From: Homalodisca vitripennis
Taxonomy: Eukaryota > Arthropoda > Insecta > Hemiptera > Cicadellidae
Length of the DNA stretch: 64,000 nucleotides
Direction of reading: 5' to 3'
NCBI RefSeq assembly: GCF_021130785.1
Contig: NC_060209.1
Coordinates: forward strand, 21,941,001-22,005,000
Part shown: in pieces, positions 1 through 12,220 of the stretch
How positions within the stretch are numbered: position 1 is the stretch's first letter
Layout: each line of letters opens with the position of its first letter
Translations under genes and position numbers: made by a program
The notes under the pieces: generated by a model
Databases searched by the model: none
What the model saw: only the letters and a program-made list of their open reading frames with translations
What the model was told of the DNA's origin: nothing

Positions 1-240
1 CCTATGCCGGAGCCAAACTCTTCAACTTACTGCCAGAAGAAGTCAAGAGGACCAGCCCTGAGTTGTTTAAAAGGAAACTGTGTGAGTGGCTGCTGCTCCG
101 CCCTTTCTACAGCATTGAAGAATTTATGGACTGGCCAAATTTCCGATTGTGACTTGATATTTTGTTACCGTTTTTCTTTTTTCTTTTAACTTGCTATTTT
201 ACTTTGACGCCATGTTCAATCTTGATGATTGTATAATAAA
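1..240 (+). mobile_element. 3' end of a non-LTR retrotransposon (RT C-terminal tail plus 3' UTR)
   Basis: Reading from base 3, a frame open from the window edge to the TGA at 150-152 gives YAGAKLFNLLPEEVK, then FKRKLCEWLLLRPFYSIEEF. This is the pattern that closes ORF2 of Jockey/CR1-type elements: G.KLfN.LP..v and FK..L..wLl...fYsieEf. The frame has no start codon because it is cut by the window edge. An AATAAA sits at 235-240 in the short 3' UTR. The rest of the element lies upstream of the window. The overlapping frame starting at base 4 is a shadow. Confidence 0.8.
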
Positions 241-399
241 GATTATCCCTCTCCCTCTCTGTACCACTGAGCATAGCAAAAACCGATGTGTCGCTTAAAT
301 CTGAGCAACCTTGTGGATGTCCAGGAGCAACTCATCACTAACCGCAAATGTCGAGATTCTGGGTCAACCGCAATTCGATAGGTCTAGTCTATTACAGGA

Positions 400-540
400 G
401 ATGACTGTTGGAATTGGTTGGGTTCGTTGCCTAAGTTTTCAAAGGTTTATGCAAGGGTGTGCCACCCCCTGTCTGCTTTAACTAAAGAGGATGGTTTAGA
501 GCTGGCCTCCCCTTGTTCCGGGAGAACATGACTTTGAGAT
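400..540 (+). mobile_element. possible Ty3/gypsy pol scrap
   Basis: The frame starting near 414 reads GNWLGSLPKFSKVYARVCHPLSALTKEDG in two overlapping pieces; the second half (VCHPLSALTKEDG) resembles the RT/RNase H junction of gypsy-type pol, where an RRF...A..PL..LTkkDg motif is usual. The resemblance covers only about 20 residues, the preceding part fits poorly, and no LTR or primer site was seen. It could be chance. Confidence 0.25.
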
Positions 541-1005
541 TAGTGCCCTAATTTAATTTCTCCTCATGGACCTCGATAGGACGCGGCTTCTACCCCTTAC
601 CTTACCAATCCTGAATATCCTGCCACTTTGGAAGCAGCGATAAGGTTTTTATAGGACTAAGTGCAATATATAAGCTTCTTGTCATAAGAGAACTAAAAGT
701 TTGAGGCAGAAACCACAATGTCTGATAGAATTAATCCACTGTTGGAGCCTTTGGCTATGCAATTTGATTATATGAGCTATACAGGAGATAAATGGTCAAG
801 CTATATTAAGGTCCGGGGAGTAGATCACTAGTTCTGAGGTCTAACGCTAAAGGTGCGTCATGATCACCGCGTGTGTACGTTCGGTCTCCTTCCATAATAC
901 TCGCCAAATGTTAAGGAAAATAACCACCCGCTTTTTTAGTTGGTTAAGTGGCGTGAGAGACAGTGCCGCGGCGTATTCCACTGCTATCGTCACCACCACA
1001 CCGAC

Positions 1006-1009
<4 letters not shown>

Positions 1010-1080
<71 letters not shown>

Positions 1081-1155
1081 GGAGAGAGAGAGAGAGAGAG
1101 AGAGAGGGAGGAGTTAGTAGAGGGGGAGGGGGAGAGGGAGAGAACGGGAGAGGGA
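1010..1155. repeat. (GA)n microsatellite with degenerate purine flank
   Basis: An almost pure GA run from 1010 to 1107, interrupted only by GGA steps, followed by a G/A-only tail to about 1155. All long open frames here (poly-ERER on +, poly-SLSL on -) are translations of this dinucleotide and are not genes. Confidence 0.97.
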
Positions 1156-1689
1156 GATAGAGTCCAAACATTATTATTTAAATTGTACCAAACCAAAACT
1201 AAAGTTTCCTATAACATTTTTTCTGACACAGTCAATTTACTTTTGGCAAATCTTATAACTGTCATTGTCGATAGTTTTCCACAATATTTTAGAACATTTA
1301 TAATTATGTACTTTCGATTATTCGTTTCTGTACCACATATATATATATCAAAGAGTCAAGAAAGCTGGGTGAGATGAGAAGTTTAGTTATTTCCTAGAGT
1401 TGTACAGTTTTCCTCACGGGTACATAAAGTAAAGATGTTTCCCGAGTAGATATTGGTATTGAGGTGAGTACCAGACGTCTGGCTCACCGTCCAATAAAAT
1501 CCACTCCAACTGGCGCGGCGCTTCGTTACTTTGCAATGAAATAAAAACAATGAAAATGTTTTCATTTTACTGCAAATTTAATCTTTTAATAATCAAAGAA
1601 ATATATGTGTACAAAACGTTCATCATGAGAGCGACAGTAAGTAGACAGTTTCATTTAATATTGCAATTTTCAATATACTATACAAGTAA
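1156..1689. other. AT-rich spacer, nothing recognised
   Basis: AT-rich sequence with no splice-flanked open frame and no repeat border that I could find. It runs into the 82-bp tandem array. Confidence 0.5.
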
Positions 1690-2099
1690 GCCAAGGATAT
1701 ATTTCATTTTGCATATAGTTACAGAGTTTTGAATAGTTTAGACTGAGTCTTATTTTATACATTGACTGTTAGGCAAGGATATATTTCATTTTTCGTATAA
1801 CTACAGAGTTTAGAATAGTTTAAACTGAGTCGTATTTTAGACATTGACTGTTAGGCAAGGATAGATTCCATTTTACGTATAGTTACAGAGTTTTGAATAG
1901 TTTAAACTGAGTCGTATTTTAAACATTGACTGTTAGTTAGGGCTCCATTTCATTTTGCGTATAATTACAGAATTTAGAATAGTTTAAACAGAGTCGTACT
2001 TTAGACATGGACTGTTAGGCAAGGATGTATTTCATTTTTCGTATAACTACAGAGTTTATAATAGTTTAAAATGAGTCGTATTTTTTATATTGACTCTAC
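1690..2099. repeat. 82-bp tandem repeat, five copies
   Basis: Unit starts at 1690, 1772, 1854, 1936 and 2018 are all exactly 82 bases apart. Each unit holds GGCAAGGAT, then TTTCATTTT, CGTATAACTACAGAGTTT, GAATAGTTTAAACTGAGTCG and ends CATTGACTGTTA. Copy 4 is the most diverged at its left edge (GTTAGGGCT). The constant period with few indels points to tandem duplication with later point mutation. Confidence 0.95.
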
Positions 2100-2950
2100 A
2101 TTGGAAACTATGTGGAGTCAAAATTGATCCCTTGTAGGATCATTTTCACGATCATGGATCATTCACTATGTGTTTAGTTGATGTTGTGTTAAACTAACAA
2201 TAATATGTTGTAAAAAAACATTATGATTTCATATTTTTATCCTTTTCATTTCAGATACCCTTCGGTTTCATCCTGTACCATAAATAGCGACTGACGATCA
2301 TTTTTCTTTTCTTTCTTAACGAAAATTCTCATATTTATTATAAGAAAACCACGGCTACAATTCAATTTGGTTCTAAGCTACTTGACTCTATGACTTTTTA
2401 TGTATTAAACACCGGACATTGGTGGAACCGTTGAGTTCTCAAACTAGTAACATATTTGTTCTTGCGTTCATATTCTCATTCCAATATGTTTTGTTATTTC
2501 ACCTCTTTTCATGAATGTTCTGTGCTCAACGTTTGTTTCTCCATGCTTTTTACAATGCCTAAAAGAACTTACCGTGCACTTATTGTACTTAACAGCTTGA
2601 AATTCCGTATATGAACTTGAAACTTGACTAAGCAAAATATCTTATGCGTAAGTATCTAAAACAATTGAAATTTCCATTCAGAGCTCACATTTAAAATTAT
2701 ACTCGATACATACATCTTACTAAACCATCAGCAGTGCAACATATTTTCGAATTTCAACATCTAACTTCTTTTGTATTCGTAGCAGGATCAGAGAGAACTT
2801 TCCAGAATCCGATCTCAATTTAAATTATGATTCCGCCTTTTGAATTATTAATGCGCCTTTAAAACTCACTTCGTGCTCCTTCATCTCGAATCTGTTGAAA
2901 GGCACGCAAGTGTGAAATTTGGTCCCTTATAACAAAGTTTGCCAACATAG
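2100..2950. other. AT-rich spacer, nothing recognised
   Basis: No coding signal on either strand. A segment near 2285-2330 (GACGATC followed by a T/C-rich run) has a weak echo near 31320, perhaps from one old repeat family. Confidence 0.4.
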
Positions 2951-2952
2951 TA

Positions 2953-3450
2953 ATTAATTAGTTCTCCTCCTTTGGTTTCACCTTTAGTTCACTAGTATTT
3001 CTGAACCTGATATTAAACATAGGATTTTGCATTCTTTACAAGTTAAATTGTGTTTAGGGAATGGGTCAAAATAAAATATTAACTGCTCAAAGTGGAATAT
3101 TTTAATAAAATTTAAAAGTACAGTAATATTGATATATTGTAAAGAAATACTTATGTTGCTTCGTAGGGTAATTAATTAATAAGTACTTTATTAGTAATAA
3201 TTAATTAATAATTAATAAGTAATAATTAGCTCTCCTTTTTTTAGTTTAACCTTTAGTTCACCAGTATTTTTCAACTTGATATTGAACGTAGGATCTTATG
3301 TTCTCTACAAGTTTAATTGAGTTTAAAGAATGAGACAGTAAAAAATATGAACTGCTCAAAATGGAATAGTTTAGAAATAAATTTTAAACTACTATTAGTA
3401 TATTATAAAGAAATAGTTATGTTGCTTCGTGAGACATAATGAGTACTTCT
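2953..3450. repeat. tandem duplication, unit about 270 bp, two diverged copies
   Basis: Copy 1 (about 2953-3186) and copy 2 (about 3221-3450) share in order CTTTAGTTCAC, GATATT(A/G)AAC, ACTGCTCAAA.TGGAATA and TATGTTGCTTCGT. An AT-rich linker of TAATTAAT repeats separates them. The copies differ by many substitutions and small indels, so the duplication is old. No coding potential. Confidence 0.85.
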
Positions 3451-6040
3451 CAAACATATCACCGATCTACTTAATTAAAAGCTAAATAAAACTTTATATT
3501 ATTAATATTACCTGAGAAATATGTATTGAAACAGTGTGCAATTAATCCACTGCAACCTATATCAATTCATATTACGTATTTTAAGATTATATAGAAGGGT
3601 GGGGGTGAAAAATGTAAAGGATTTGATTTGATAGCTACGACTAGAACTTCAGCAAATGTTGCACAACGTAAGCCAAGTAATGATTTTATAATCCTGTAAT
3701 TTTATTGTAGGAAGTTTTAAAACTATATGTATTTTGAGTCTAAAATATTTGGTTTTATTTTAGATAAAATATCGAGTCTCGTCATCGATGTAGGTTGAAA
3801 TCCAGTTTCTAATAGTGCATTCCAGTTCCACAGGTGATGTCCCAACCTGTACAACCCCCCACGCCCCTAGGGGGCCTGTGTCCTCATGTCCCATACATTT
3901 GAAGTTAAATAACACAATACTGGTCACACAATATCAATGTGTGACTCATGAGTTTACCTCAAATTCTGACCTGGCCTCCCACTGCCTGAATACCACGTTT
4001 TAGTTCCTACTCAGTGTAAATAAATAACTCCTTATTATACATTTCACAATTTATTTATATTGTGCACCGCGAGCATTAATTGTTGTTATTTCTCCTAATT
4101 TAGTCCAATAACTACAGTTGCACGCATTCATTCACTCAGCAAAGTGGAACCACCTGAGTTTATAATTATTTATCTATTTTTCAGTTCGTTCATCTCAATA
4201 GCTTATCAAATACTCGTTAACAGAGTAAAAAAACACATAGCCATTACTATTTCGACAAGATCTAAGTTTATTTTGAGTTTAGAATATTTTGATGCTTTTA
4301 ATATCCTCACTATTTATCGGTGTTTCCTTGAATGTAAGTTGATTTGCTTGTGTAACTAAAGATGGACCTCCACGCAAGGCCGAAAGTTAGATTATGAACC
4401 ATGGTAAAAGTGTTAAAATAATGAAGTGTTAAAGCAGCTGCATGGGAGCGGAAGTCGGTATCCGCTCACCTGATAACACCGTGTGACCAGACAGTCCGTA
4501 AGCTTCGTAGTATGGTTTGTATTACTATACTTCCCTTCATACGGTGTATGATTGTGTGATGTGTGTATGATTAAACGTGGTTTCAATTTAGTCATAAATT
4601 TTTATTTTATAATAATTTCATATCCCTTACAATATACATCGGTTTGAAATGGAGCCTGTCGTTTACTGTATGTGTACACTATATTCTCATTTGATCACAA
4701 CTTTCATGGATTGATTTTGGTTTATGCAAAGGAACACGTAATGTAATTTAAACCAGCTTTATACTGATGAATGAAAATTAAATTCTTAATTTAGTTAAAA
4801 GACAGAATATTAAAATTAAAAAAGGTAGCCACCTAACTAACACATTTTTTATTTTTTTTACTTATTCGCTACGTGTTGACGTTATGAAACTAGTCTATTC
4901 TAGTAGTAGGTTTCAGTTAGTTAGATACGCTTTGGCACTTTGGTCGGCAGTCATAATAATACAATCAGTAAAGTGAAGGATGGCGCACTTGTTGATTGTA
5001 CAGCCACGCTATGTTCAGTCAATGTGCGGTTTAATTGATTTTGTTGAACCACTAGTTGCACTGGTACTCCAATTATTAGCGATAATTTTTTATTGCTAAA
5101 AAAACTTAAATAAATTGGGTCAAATTGTTGCTTACGATGTATTTTTCTCTACCTCCCTTAGACCTATAGCCGTAGATAAAAAAAAAGGCCAGCGAGCGTT
5201 CAAGTAAATTGCATGAAGTTGATTTTTATGTTGCTAAGACATATTAGAGAGGTATTAAATATGCAACTTCTAGATCTTATAATTTAACTTTATGGAGTAA
5301 AAAGCAATATTCAGACTTTTTTGTTTTGGAGTTTTAACTCGTGTGGGTGGGGTTTTTACGAAAAGTTGCTGACACCTTTTCACCGCAGATAAAATATTCT
5401 AAAATTCAATTCCAAACACAGCTCTGTAGGTCCGACAGTTCCTGAGCTACTGGACTTCCAAAAATGTTTTTTTTTCTCAAAAAAGTTCAACGTCTCGGTT
5501 TTAGTCATATTTGGCTATCATATTCGTTATAATGCTCATCCCACGGATAACAACGTATGAGCCAACTGTGAAGCATTAATTAGGCTTTAGTCTAAGAACA
5601 GAACGATGTACGTAGTTCCAATAGGTCTCTAGTTATCTGTAAAAATCGATAAGTTGGGGAAACCGAATACAAATATCTCGCTATCTTATTAAATTGACAA
5701 TATGAGCACTATATTGGTCAAGGTTAGAAAGAAAAGTTTTACATTCATACATTTTATAAATCGGTATTTGTAATTTATTTTACTGCTGAAAAAAATGTAA
5801 TGCAATTTGACCTTTCCGTATGTCCTCTGCGTAAACACACACATTCAATGCGCGTAGTCCTGTTCACTTTACCACGTGATAATATACAACAAGTATGTGA
5901 CCTATGTCCCTGATTTTCCCCATTCCTTGTTTGATTGTTGTTGGGTTGTAAATTGTACGTAGATAGAAGAAAGTGATGGAGCACTACTTTTAAGCAGTGA
6001 AGGCTCTATGGGCTTTTCACCCCAAAAGTGTACTGTGAAT
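3451..6040. other. long AT-rich spacer
   Basis: No gene found. A small GC-richer patch at 3830-3965 (runs of C around CACGCCCCTAGGGGG) carries a 62-codon chance frame with no splice support. A second patch at 4430-4570 is also non-coding. Confidence 0.4.
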
Positions 6041-6047
6041 CTTACTA

Positions 6048-6675
6048 GTTTACAATTTCAGCAGTCCCACAAAACGCTGAAAACAGGCTGATGAGTTTCT
6101 CCTGGGAAAATACCGCACACCTAATAGTCCGGTAAAATAAGGATGCAACCTCGGAATGAAAGATAATAAGCTAAAAATGCACCGATTTGATGGACACCTC
6201 AAAAGTCTCATATAATCACGTGTACGCGACTTAAGATAATTAAGGTCAAACTTCACGAAAATGAGTTTTTTGCAAATATTACAACTTAATAGGTATTAAG
6301 TAATAATAATAATAGTAGGTGAATAATTAACAATATAACTAATTTATTTATTGTATTCTACTGGCTGACCTCGCATTATCGTATATACAGGTCCCCTACT
6401 CTTTGCACGACCCAAGGGCGGGAGGTACATAAAATTACTTCAGACAAAATTTGAAGATAATTTTCCGTTCTACAATTTCTCTAACCACCTTCAAAGTCAT
6501 TTAGCGTAATGGGCTATTTGGACACTCATTTTCAAAAGTTTGACCTTAAATATCTTAACTAGTTTACATGAATTTCAGGTAAGTTTTCCCATCAAAACGC
6601 TGAAAGAAGTATGCAAATTTTTAGCTTATTATCTTTCATTCCGAGGTTGCATCCTTATTTTGCACTTATTTTACT
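6048..6675. mobile_element. inverted-repeat element with about 140-bp arms
   Basis: The left arm (about 6131-6272) holds AAGGATGCAACCTCGGAATG, AAAGATAATAAGCTAAAAAT and TTAAGGTCAAACTT. The right arm (about 6523-6662) carries the reverse complement of each in the opposite order. In addition ACTAGTTTACA...AAAACGCTGAAA occurs at about 6048-6080 and again, in direct orientation, at about 6558-6604. The spacer between the arms (about 250 bp) is AT-rich and non-coding. The structure fits a foldback-type or long-TIR non-autonomous transposon. The - strand frame at 6050-6256 lies inside it and is not a gene. Confidence 0.75.
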
Positions 6676-6984
6676 GAGTTATAAACATAATTACAAAGAT
6701 GCAACATGTCCTTCTTACAGTGCAGTCAAAAACAAGGTGTTTATCTATGCAATTTGGTTTATTATATAATTTGTAGGAAAAACAAGTTACAAGCTACAAA
6801 CTACAATCAAAATTATCCTATCCGATTGATTTGACTGTTTACAGTGTATAGATGTTTCTCTATTTATAAAGAATGTGAGAAAAGAGAGTATGAATTAGAT
6901 TACATTGTATCAGACCAACACTGTTATGAATTTAAGGATACTCGATGGATAACATTACATTACATTATTGATAAACTATGCTTC

Positions 6985-7287
6985 CTCTAAAATAAAATAT
7001 GTCGACGGGGTTTTATTTCGGAACGAGTATTCAGGAGTAGATATAGCCAATAGCGGAGTGTAGCGGGTAAAATGGTTATCGCAATATAACCGGATCAAGC
7101 AAAGTCGAGCGTGGTTGCTGCTTGGATGGGTGAACGCTGAGCGATCCTGTCCTTGCAAGCAGCCTGCAGGTCCGGACATTGGTGGTGGTTCGGAAGTCAC
7201 CTTTAAGACGTCGGTCCCCAGGTTAAGTGTTAGAGAGGGTTAGCCCTAAGTTCGCCTAGTAAAATAAGACATCTTTACTTTACTTTC
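6985..7287 (+). mobile_element. 5S rRNA-derived SINE (SINE3-like), copy 1
   Basis: Positions 7095-7141 closely follow the internal control region of insect 5S rRNA: GATCAAGCAAAGTCGAGCGT, then GCTTGGATGGGTGA, matching box A, the intermediate element and box C in order and spacing. The body continues through GGTTCGGAAGTCAC and ends in AAAATAAGACATC followed by a CTTTA-type tail at about 7270-7287. A second, better preserved copy lies at about 59870-60130. The flanking 5S ends are not conserved, so this is not a working 5S rRNA gene. Confidence 0.75.
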
Positions 7288-8635
7288 CTCCTCTGAAGAT
7301 CCAGGTCGCCACTTTGACCAGCTCTATCATGTTTGAAGTTATTTTGTCTATACAAGAATACGCATAAGAGGAAGGTGATAATAGAGCTTCAATATGGACC
7401 GACTGCAATCTGACAGGACATGCCTCTTACGGTGAGTTGGCACCAAACTCGTGGTTCGTGGTCACATCAATCGGAATGATCTACTAATCTACGGTAGATG
7501 CGGTTTCATCCGTTGCTGGTGGAAATTTTCGACGCCACGCCATAAATCCACGGATCTTATGGATAAGCTATACAGACATCTCGCGATTTATTTGACACCC
7601 AAGATAGAGATTTCCATTTCCTGCCTCTTTATAAATGAAATGCATAAGTGTGCGTTGCATTATAATTATTTTATTTTATTTCTTTAACATAATTAATTAT
7701 TTGACTTATTCTTGTATGTTTTTAACAACTAAATATCGATTTTCTGTCGATTAATTAGTTTTTAAAAACTATTAAAGTTAGAAGGAGAAATAGCTCAATG
7801 AACTAAATCTTATTTGAAAATATGACGAAAGGGTTATATGTGGAACGATTGTTCTAGGAGTCGATATTCTGTACCCTTCTTTGTTTTAATCTCATATATT
7901 CCTAAGATGGACAGATAGATGGACTACTATTAAAATCAATAAAGTTATTGCTAAGTTTCTAATCTTACCTTCGAATCTTCGAACCTACTAAGTTTCTAAT
8001 CTTTAGAACATTTCAATGAATCTTTATCAACTATAAGAGCAGTTTGTCGGACAATACGATTTCAAAATATCGCTTTTGGCTCGGTCGGACCGAAAGGTAT
8101 ATTTCACACGCCACCGTTATTTTCTCAATCTCAAACTAAAGATGCATTATTAGTGTGGATGCTCAATCTTCACAACACTGACGGGACAAGCATTTCTAAA
8201 GTCAGCATGTTAATATAATAATATAAATACTTTCAAACTTCTAGATAATCTTAAAACGTAATGAGACAAAAATTATTATAAATATATAAATTTCTTGGTA
8301 AAAACTTGGACTCCATTTAGATACAATCATAAGAAATAACTGCGTTTGTAAATATATTTACTTATAGTGGATCAATTGTATACTTTTATAAATATAAATG
8401 GTCACCGCCATGAAACATTAATAGTGATCGAACAACAACTAAGATTAAATGTTGCTTGACAATTTTTTTTTTAGTTTATGACATACCCGAAGATGAAAAT
8501 TTGGCTCACGTGCGATCGAACGCCATCTTTAATCGTTTTATTGGTTAAGGGTGGCTAACAAATTCAACCGAGCTATCTGTAAACACTGTTTCTGTAACAA
8601 GTTTAGCCTGAATCTATTATTCAATGATAATAGTT
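7288..8635. other. AT-rich spacer, nothing recognised
   Basis: Contains one 78-codon frame at 7451-7687 with no homology or splice context that I can see. The remainder is AT-rich with many stops. Confidence 0.4.
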
Positions 8636-8639
8636 TTAA

Positions 8640-9050
8640 TCAATGATATTAAATTCTTAGGAATATTCTTGAATAAGCATATGACCTGGAATGAACATAA
8701 CGTTATCAGACCTCTATCAAAGATCTTTTCTCCAAAACTTTTATTGAGTGCATATACTAAACTATATATAGAATGATTTTCCCATACATATCATATGGTA
8801 TAGAGGTTTAGTGTTAATGTGCAGAAAGGGAATTATGTACAATTATATAGAAATTCCTTTTACACAGAGAATCCTTCTACACATGTTGGAATTCTAACTC
8901 TACCTTCATTGTTCACTTTAAAAATGATTCTGTTCTCTCGTTATAAATGTACGCTGACAACAAGCAGGGATGTGCATGTACATAGTACTAGATTTAATTG
9001 CCATGTTAGTGTAGGTTCCATCTTCTTCTGGAAGATGTCTTTTTAATGTT
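8640..9050 (+). pseudogene. non-LTR retrotransposon RT C-terminal fragment
   Basis: Reading from about 8650, the sequence encodes KFLGIFLNKHMTWNEHN, the typical motif just after the RT palm of Jockey/CR1-like ORF2 (K.LGi.lD..LtW..Hi). A frame-shifted ISYGIE (usual YGi..WG) follows near 8790. Then come LTLPSLFTLKMILF and HVHSTR in the frame ending at 9046, the family's l.slyi...l and h.TR motifs. Several stops and at least one frameshift show that it is dead. No 3' tail was recognised. The 5' part of the element is absent. Confidence 0.75.
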
Positions 9051-11079
9051 TAGCCAGAACACTTTAAAATTAACAAAATTCTTGATTGTTTAAATCTAAA
9101 TTAAAACCGTTTTTAACTAATAACGTTTTTATGATGTAGATGAATGTAGAGACTATTTAATTTGAATTACTTCACTGTTCATTATTTTTTTATTTAAGCA
9201 ATACATTTATAAATAATTAATGCACACTTTTGTAGGCCATATTTCTGCAAGAAACTAAACTTAATATTGTTACTTTTACTTCATAATAATATATTATTAA
9301 CTATTATTACACATAAAAATTCCAAGTGTTTGAAAAATTGCTATTAACAATATTGTTATAAAGGCAATAGAGAGTTTATTTATTAAGAATTATGATAGTT
9401 ACCCTATTCAAAATTATCCCTGCATGTTGTATAATACTTATAACTTTTTGCGCCATTATCTGGATATCTTATAAAAACACACGTTAGAACAGACGTTATT
9501 GTAAAAAACTCATGAATTGCAAAACACATTTTTAGTTTGCGCTACAATACAAAATAACTCACAATAAACCGTTCCTTTTTCAAACTTTAAATGGTCGCCA
9601 TCTGTAATATAGAATATTGAAACAAATGAAAGAACCAAAATTGTTTGTAATTACGTATTACATTAAAAAATGTATTGTTTTTGGTCTATATTGAGAATTA
9701 TTTGAATTAAAATTTTCCCTTCAATGTAAATGGTCACCTTCTCGAAAGGTTTTATTAGTTCACACTGACGAACGCTCATTAAAGCTATTTGCATTTATTG
9801 CCTTTTTACATGAAGTTTAGTTTGGATATTTACAAAATTACGGCAGTTGACGAAATCAAACTGCAATTAAAAGCTCAATACAGATAATACCGTAGTTTGA
9901 AGTGGTGTAAATAAACCATTATTATCTTTTGAGTGTATAAAACCAATAAAGAACATACAAGCGACAATATATCCAGAACATTGTAGCAAGATTACTATTG
10001 TTTTATAGCTTTGTATTTGTATTAATACTGAGGTATTGACAGCTTTGTAATTTCAAGTCAATGAGTAAAGAGAACGTAGAATGCACAATTTTACTTTAAA
10101 GTTAATTTGGAGATAGTAGCTTGAGGAATAAAAGTAACCGTAAGAAAGGCACAAACATTACTAGGTTAACTGCAATTAACTAATCGAATAGCTGAACTAA
10201 CCGTTCTTAATAAACTGGCTACCTACCCCATGCCAGTTTTGTAAAAAATGTTACTTCCTATGTATTTTTGTTTCGCTGTTCATATTTTATCTACCTATTG
10301 TTCTTTTTAATCAGATTTAATAAATAAATTCAATTCAATTATGCTCACTATAACCACTATGGCAAATCGTTTTCGTTAACACTATAACACAGATACCTAA
10401 AACACCCGCTTTTTAAATTGTACATATTGTTTTCCATATAGCGTAGGATCAGGAACTCAAACTATGGAGTAAATTATAATTGATTCCAATTGAACCTGTG
10501 ACGTAAATACTTTAATAAGTATCAAGCTAGGGGCTGGACAAACTTCATTTCAGCATGCCTGTGTATGTCCACACGATATCTTTGAGCACGAACTAATCAT
10601 TTCCAGTAAAATCTATTTTGATGATGGTTCATGTCATTCCATGGAATTTGGTCTTATATTGGCTTATAGCAACCATGGAAGCTACGACAAAACCAGACCA
10701 TTAATGGACTAGTAAACAAACCGAGTACAATCTTATGGCATTTCATCTCTCATGTAGCTATTGATTTGAAATTGTGTAATCTCAGCAAACACTGTTAGCC
10801 ACATGCGGTCTGGTTCATTCCTACCCTATATATTATATACCCTAGTTTTACCATACCTTCCGTTAAACGTTTTCCATACAATTATGAACGGTCGCTATTG
10901 CGATTCATTCACAGTAATGGACTATTCAATAATGTTACACGTAATTGTAGACTTATAGATATCTACAATATTTTTTATAGATTATGACACCACGTAGATG
11001 AAATATTGCTTTCAAAACTGTACATTTTTTCAAAGTACTTATTAGTTTATCTTTTGTTTAAGGTTCAAAAATAGAGGCC
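9051..11079. other. AT-rich spacer
   Basis: No coding signal. The phrase AAATGGTC(A/G)CC recurs near 8397, 9590 and 9729, probably from one old dispersed repeat. The 3' part abuts the 5' UTR of the LINE. Confidence 0.4.
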
Positions 11080-11261
11080 CAGTTCTTATCTAGATGTCGG
11101 CCAGCTCGGATCGCTCTGTGACCGCTCTTATCTGGTGAGGCCTGTCCTGTTCCGCCGTGTCGCGCTGTCTATCCGTGCGATTACTTTGTGCTGTTTACTC
11201 CGTTTTAATATATTTTTTATAAGACATATAAACTAAATTATTATATTAAAATTAATAAATC

Positions 11262-12220
11262 ATGCCAGTGTGTGCAAAGTGTTCCACCGAACTACTCGAC
11301 ACTGCACAAAACCTTGACGTGTGCAGAGTGCAAGGGTTTGTTTCACCGGGTTGTACGCGCATGGAGTCCGCTGATGCCTTTAAAAAAACTGTCAGTTCGT
11401 AAAAAGGCCCGCCTGGAAGTGCGATTCGTGTGGATCCGAGACTGCTTCTACCGTGAGCCACGATAGCCGCGGAGATCCTGAGCCTACTCTCTCCACGCTG
11501 CTGGACGCGTTTCAGTGTCTGGGGAAGAACTTGAGTTCGCAAATTTCAGAAGTTAAGTCTTGTATTGCCGGAGTACAGAAGGAGTTAGAAGGAGTCAACG
11601 GCACCATCGGGGAGATGCAGGTAACTCTAAATTCTCTTGTATCAGAAAATGAAGTTAGGAAAGCCGAGTACGCCAAACTGGCACACGAGAATAAGGAACT
11701 GAGTAAGGGGGTAGCCGATCTTCAACAACAAGTGCGTGAAGTTGAGCAATACTCTAGAATAGACAATTTAGAGATTGTTGGGATACCTCTCACACAAGGA
11801 GAGAATATATATAGTGTTCTCGGTAAGCTAGCCAAGGTGCTAAAGTTAGAGTTTAATAGCCGGGATCTGTCAGTGGCCCATAGACTGCCTTTGAGGGTTG
11901 GGCAAACTCACCCCTCTATTATAGCAAAATTTGTATCACGAGAGGACAAGGTGCAATGGGTGCGTGCGGCGAGGGAGGGTTCGCGGGGGGCTTACTGCAG
12001 CAGCACTTATTGAGTCGTGGCTACCACACCCATCTATATCAACGATCACCTCACACCTCATTTCAAGATGTTACTTGGACGAGCAAAGAGACACGTAAGA
12101 GAGAAGAGGCTTGCCTTCGCCTGGACGCGCGACTGCAGGGTGTTCGCTCGGAAGACTGCTCTCCCGGACTGTCCCCGACTTTGCTCAGGACCCTGGAGGA
12201 CTTGGATCAGCTACTGAACT
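11262..12220 (+). pseudogene. LINE ORF1 (zinc finger, coiled coil, RRM-like) with frameshifts
   Basis: Starts at ATG 11262 with a CAKC knuckle; a shifted frame then supplies CAECKGLFH, together giving a PHD-like CxxC...CxxC...H layout. The next open frame (about 11453-12013) holds a heptad-rich coiled coil (EMQVTLNSLVSENEVRKAEY and LQQQVREVEQYS) and then RIDNLEIVGIP and DLSVAHRLP, the conserved core of L1-type ORF1 RNA-binding domains. After another frame change near 11980 the C-terminus continues as YINDHLTPHFKMLLGRAK at 12023-12076 in the frame starting 12017, ending about 12214. ORF1 proteins coat element RNA and chaperone reverse transcription. At least two frameshifts break this copy. 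Confidence 0.8.

Noticed and set aside
860..1377. Open frames of poly-ER and poly-SL up to 145 codons
   Set aside because: They translate the (GA)n microsatellite in different frames on both strands; no independent coding signal.
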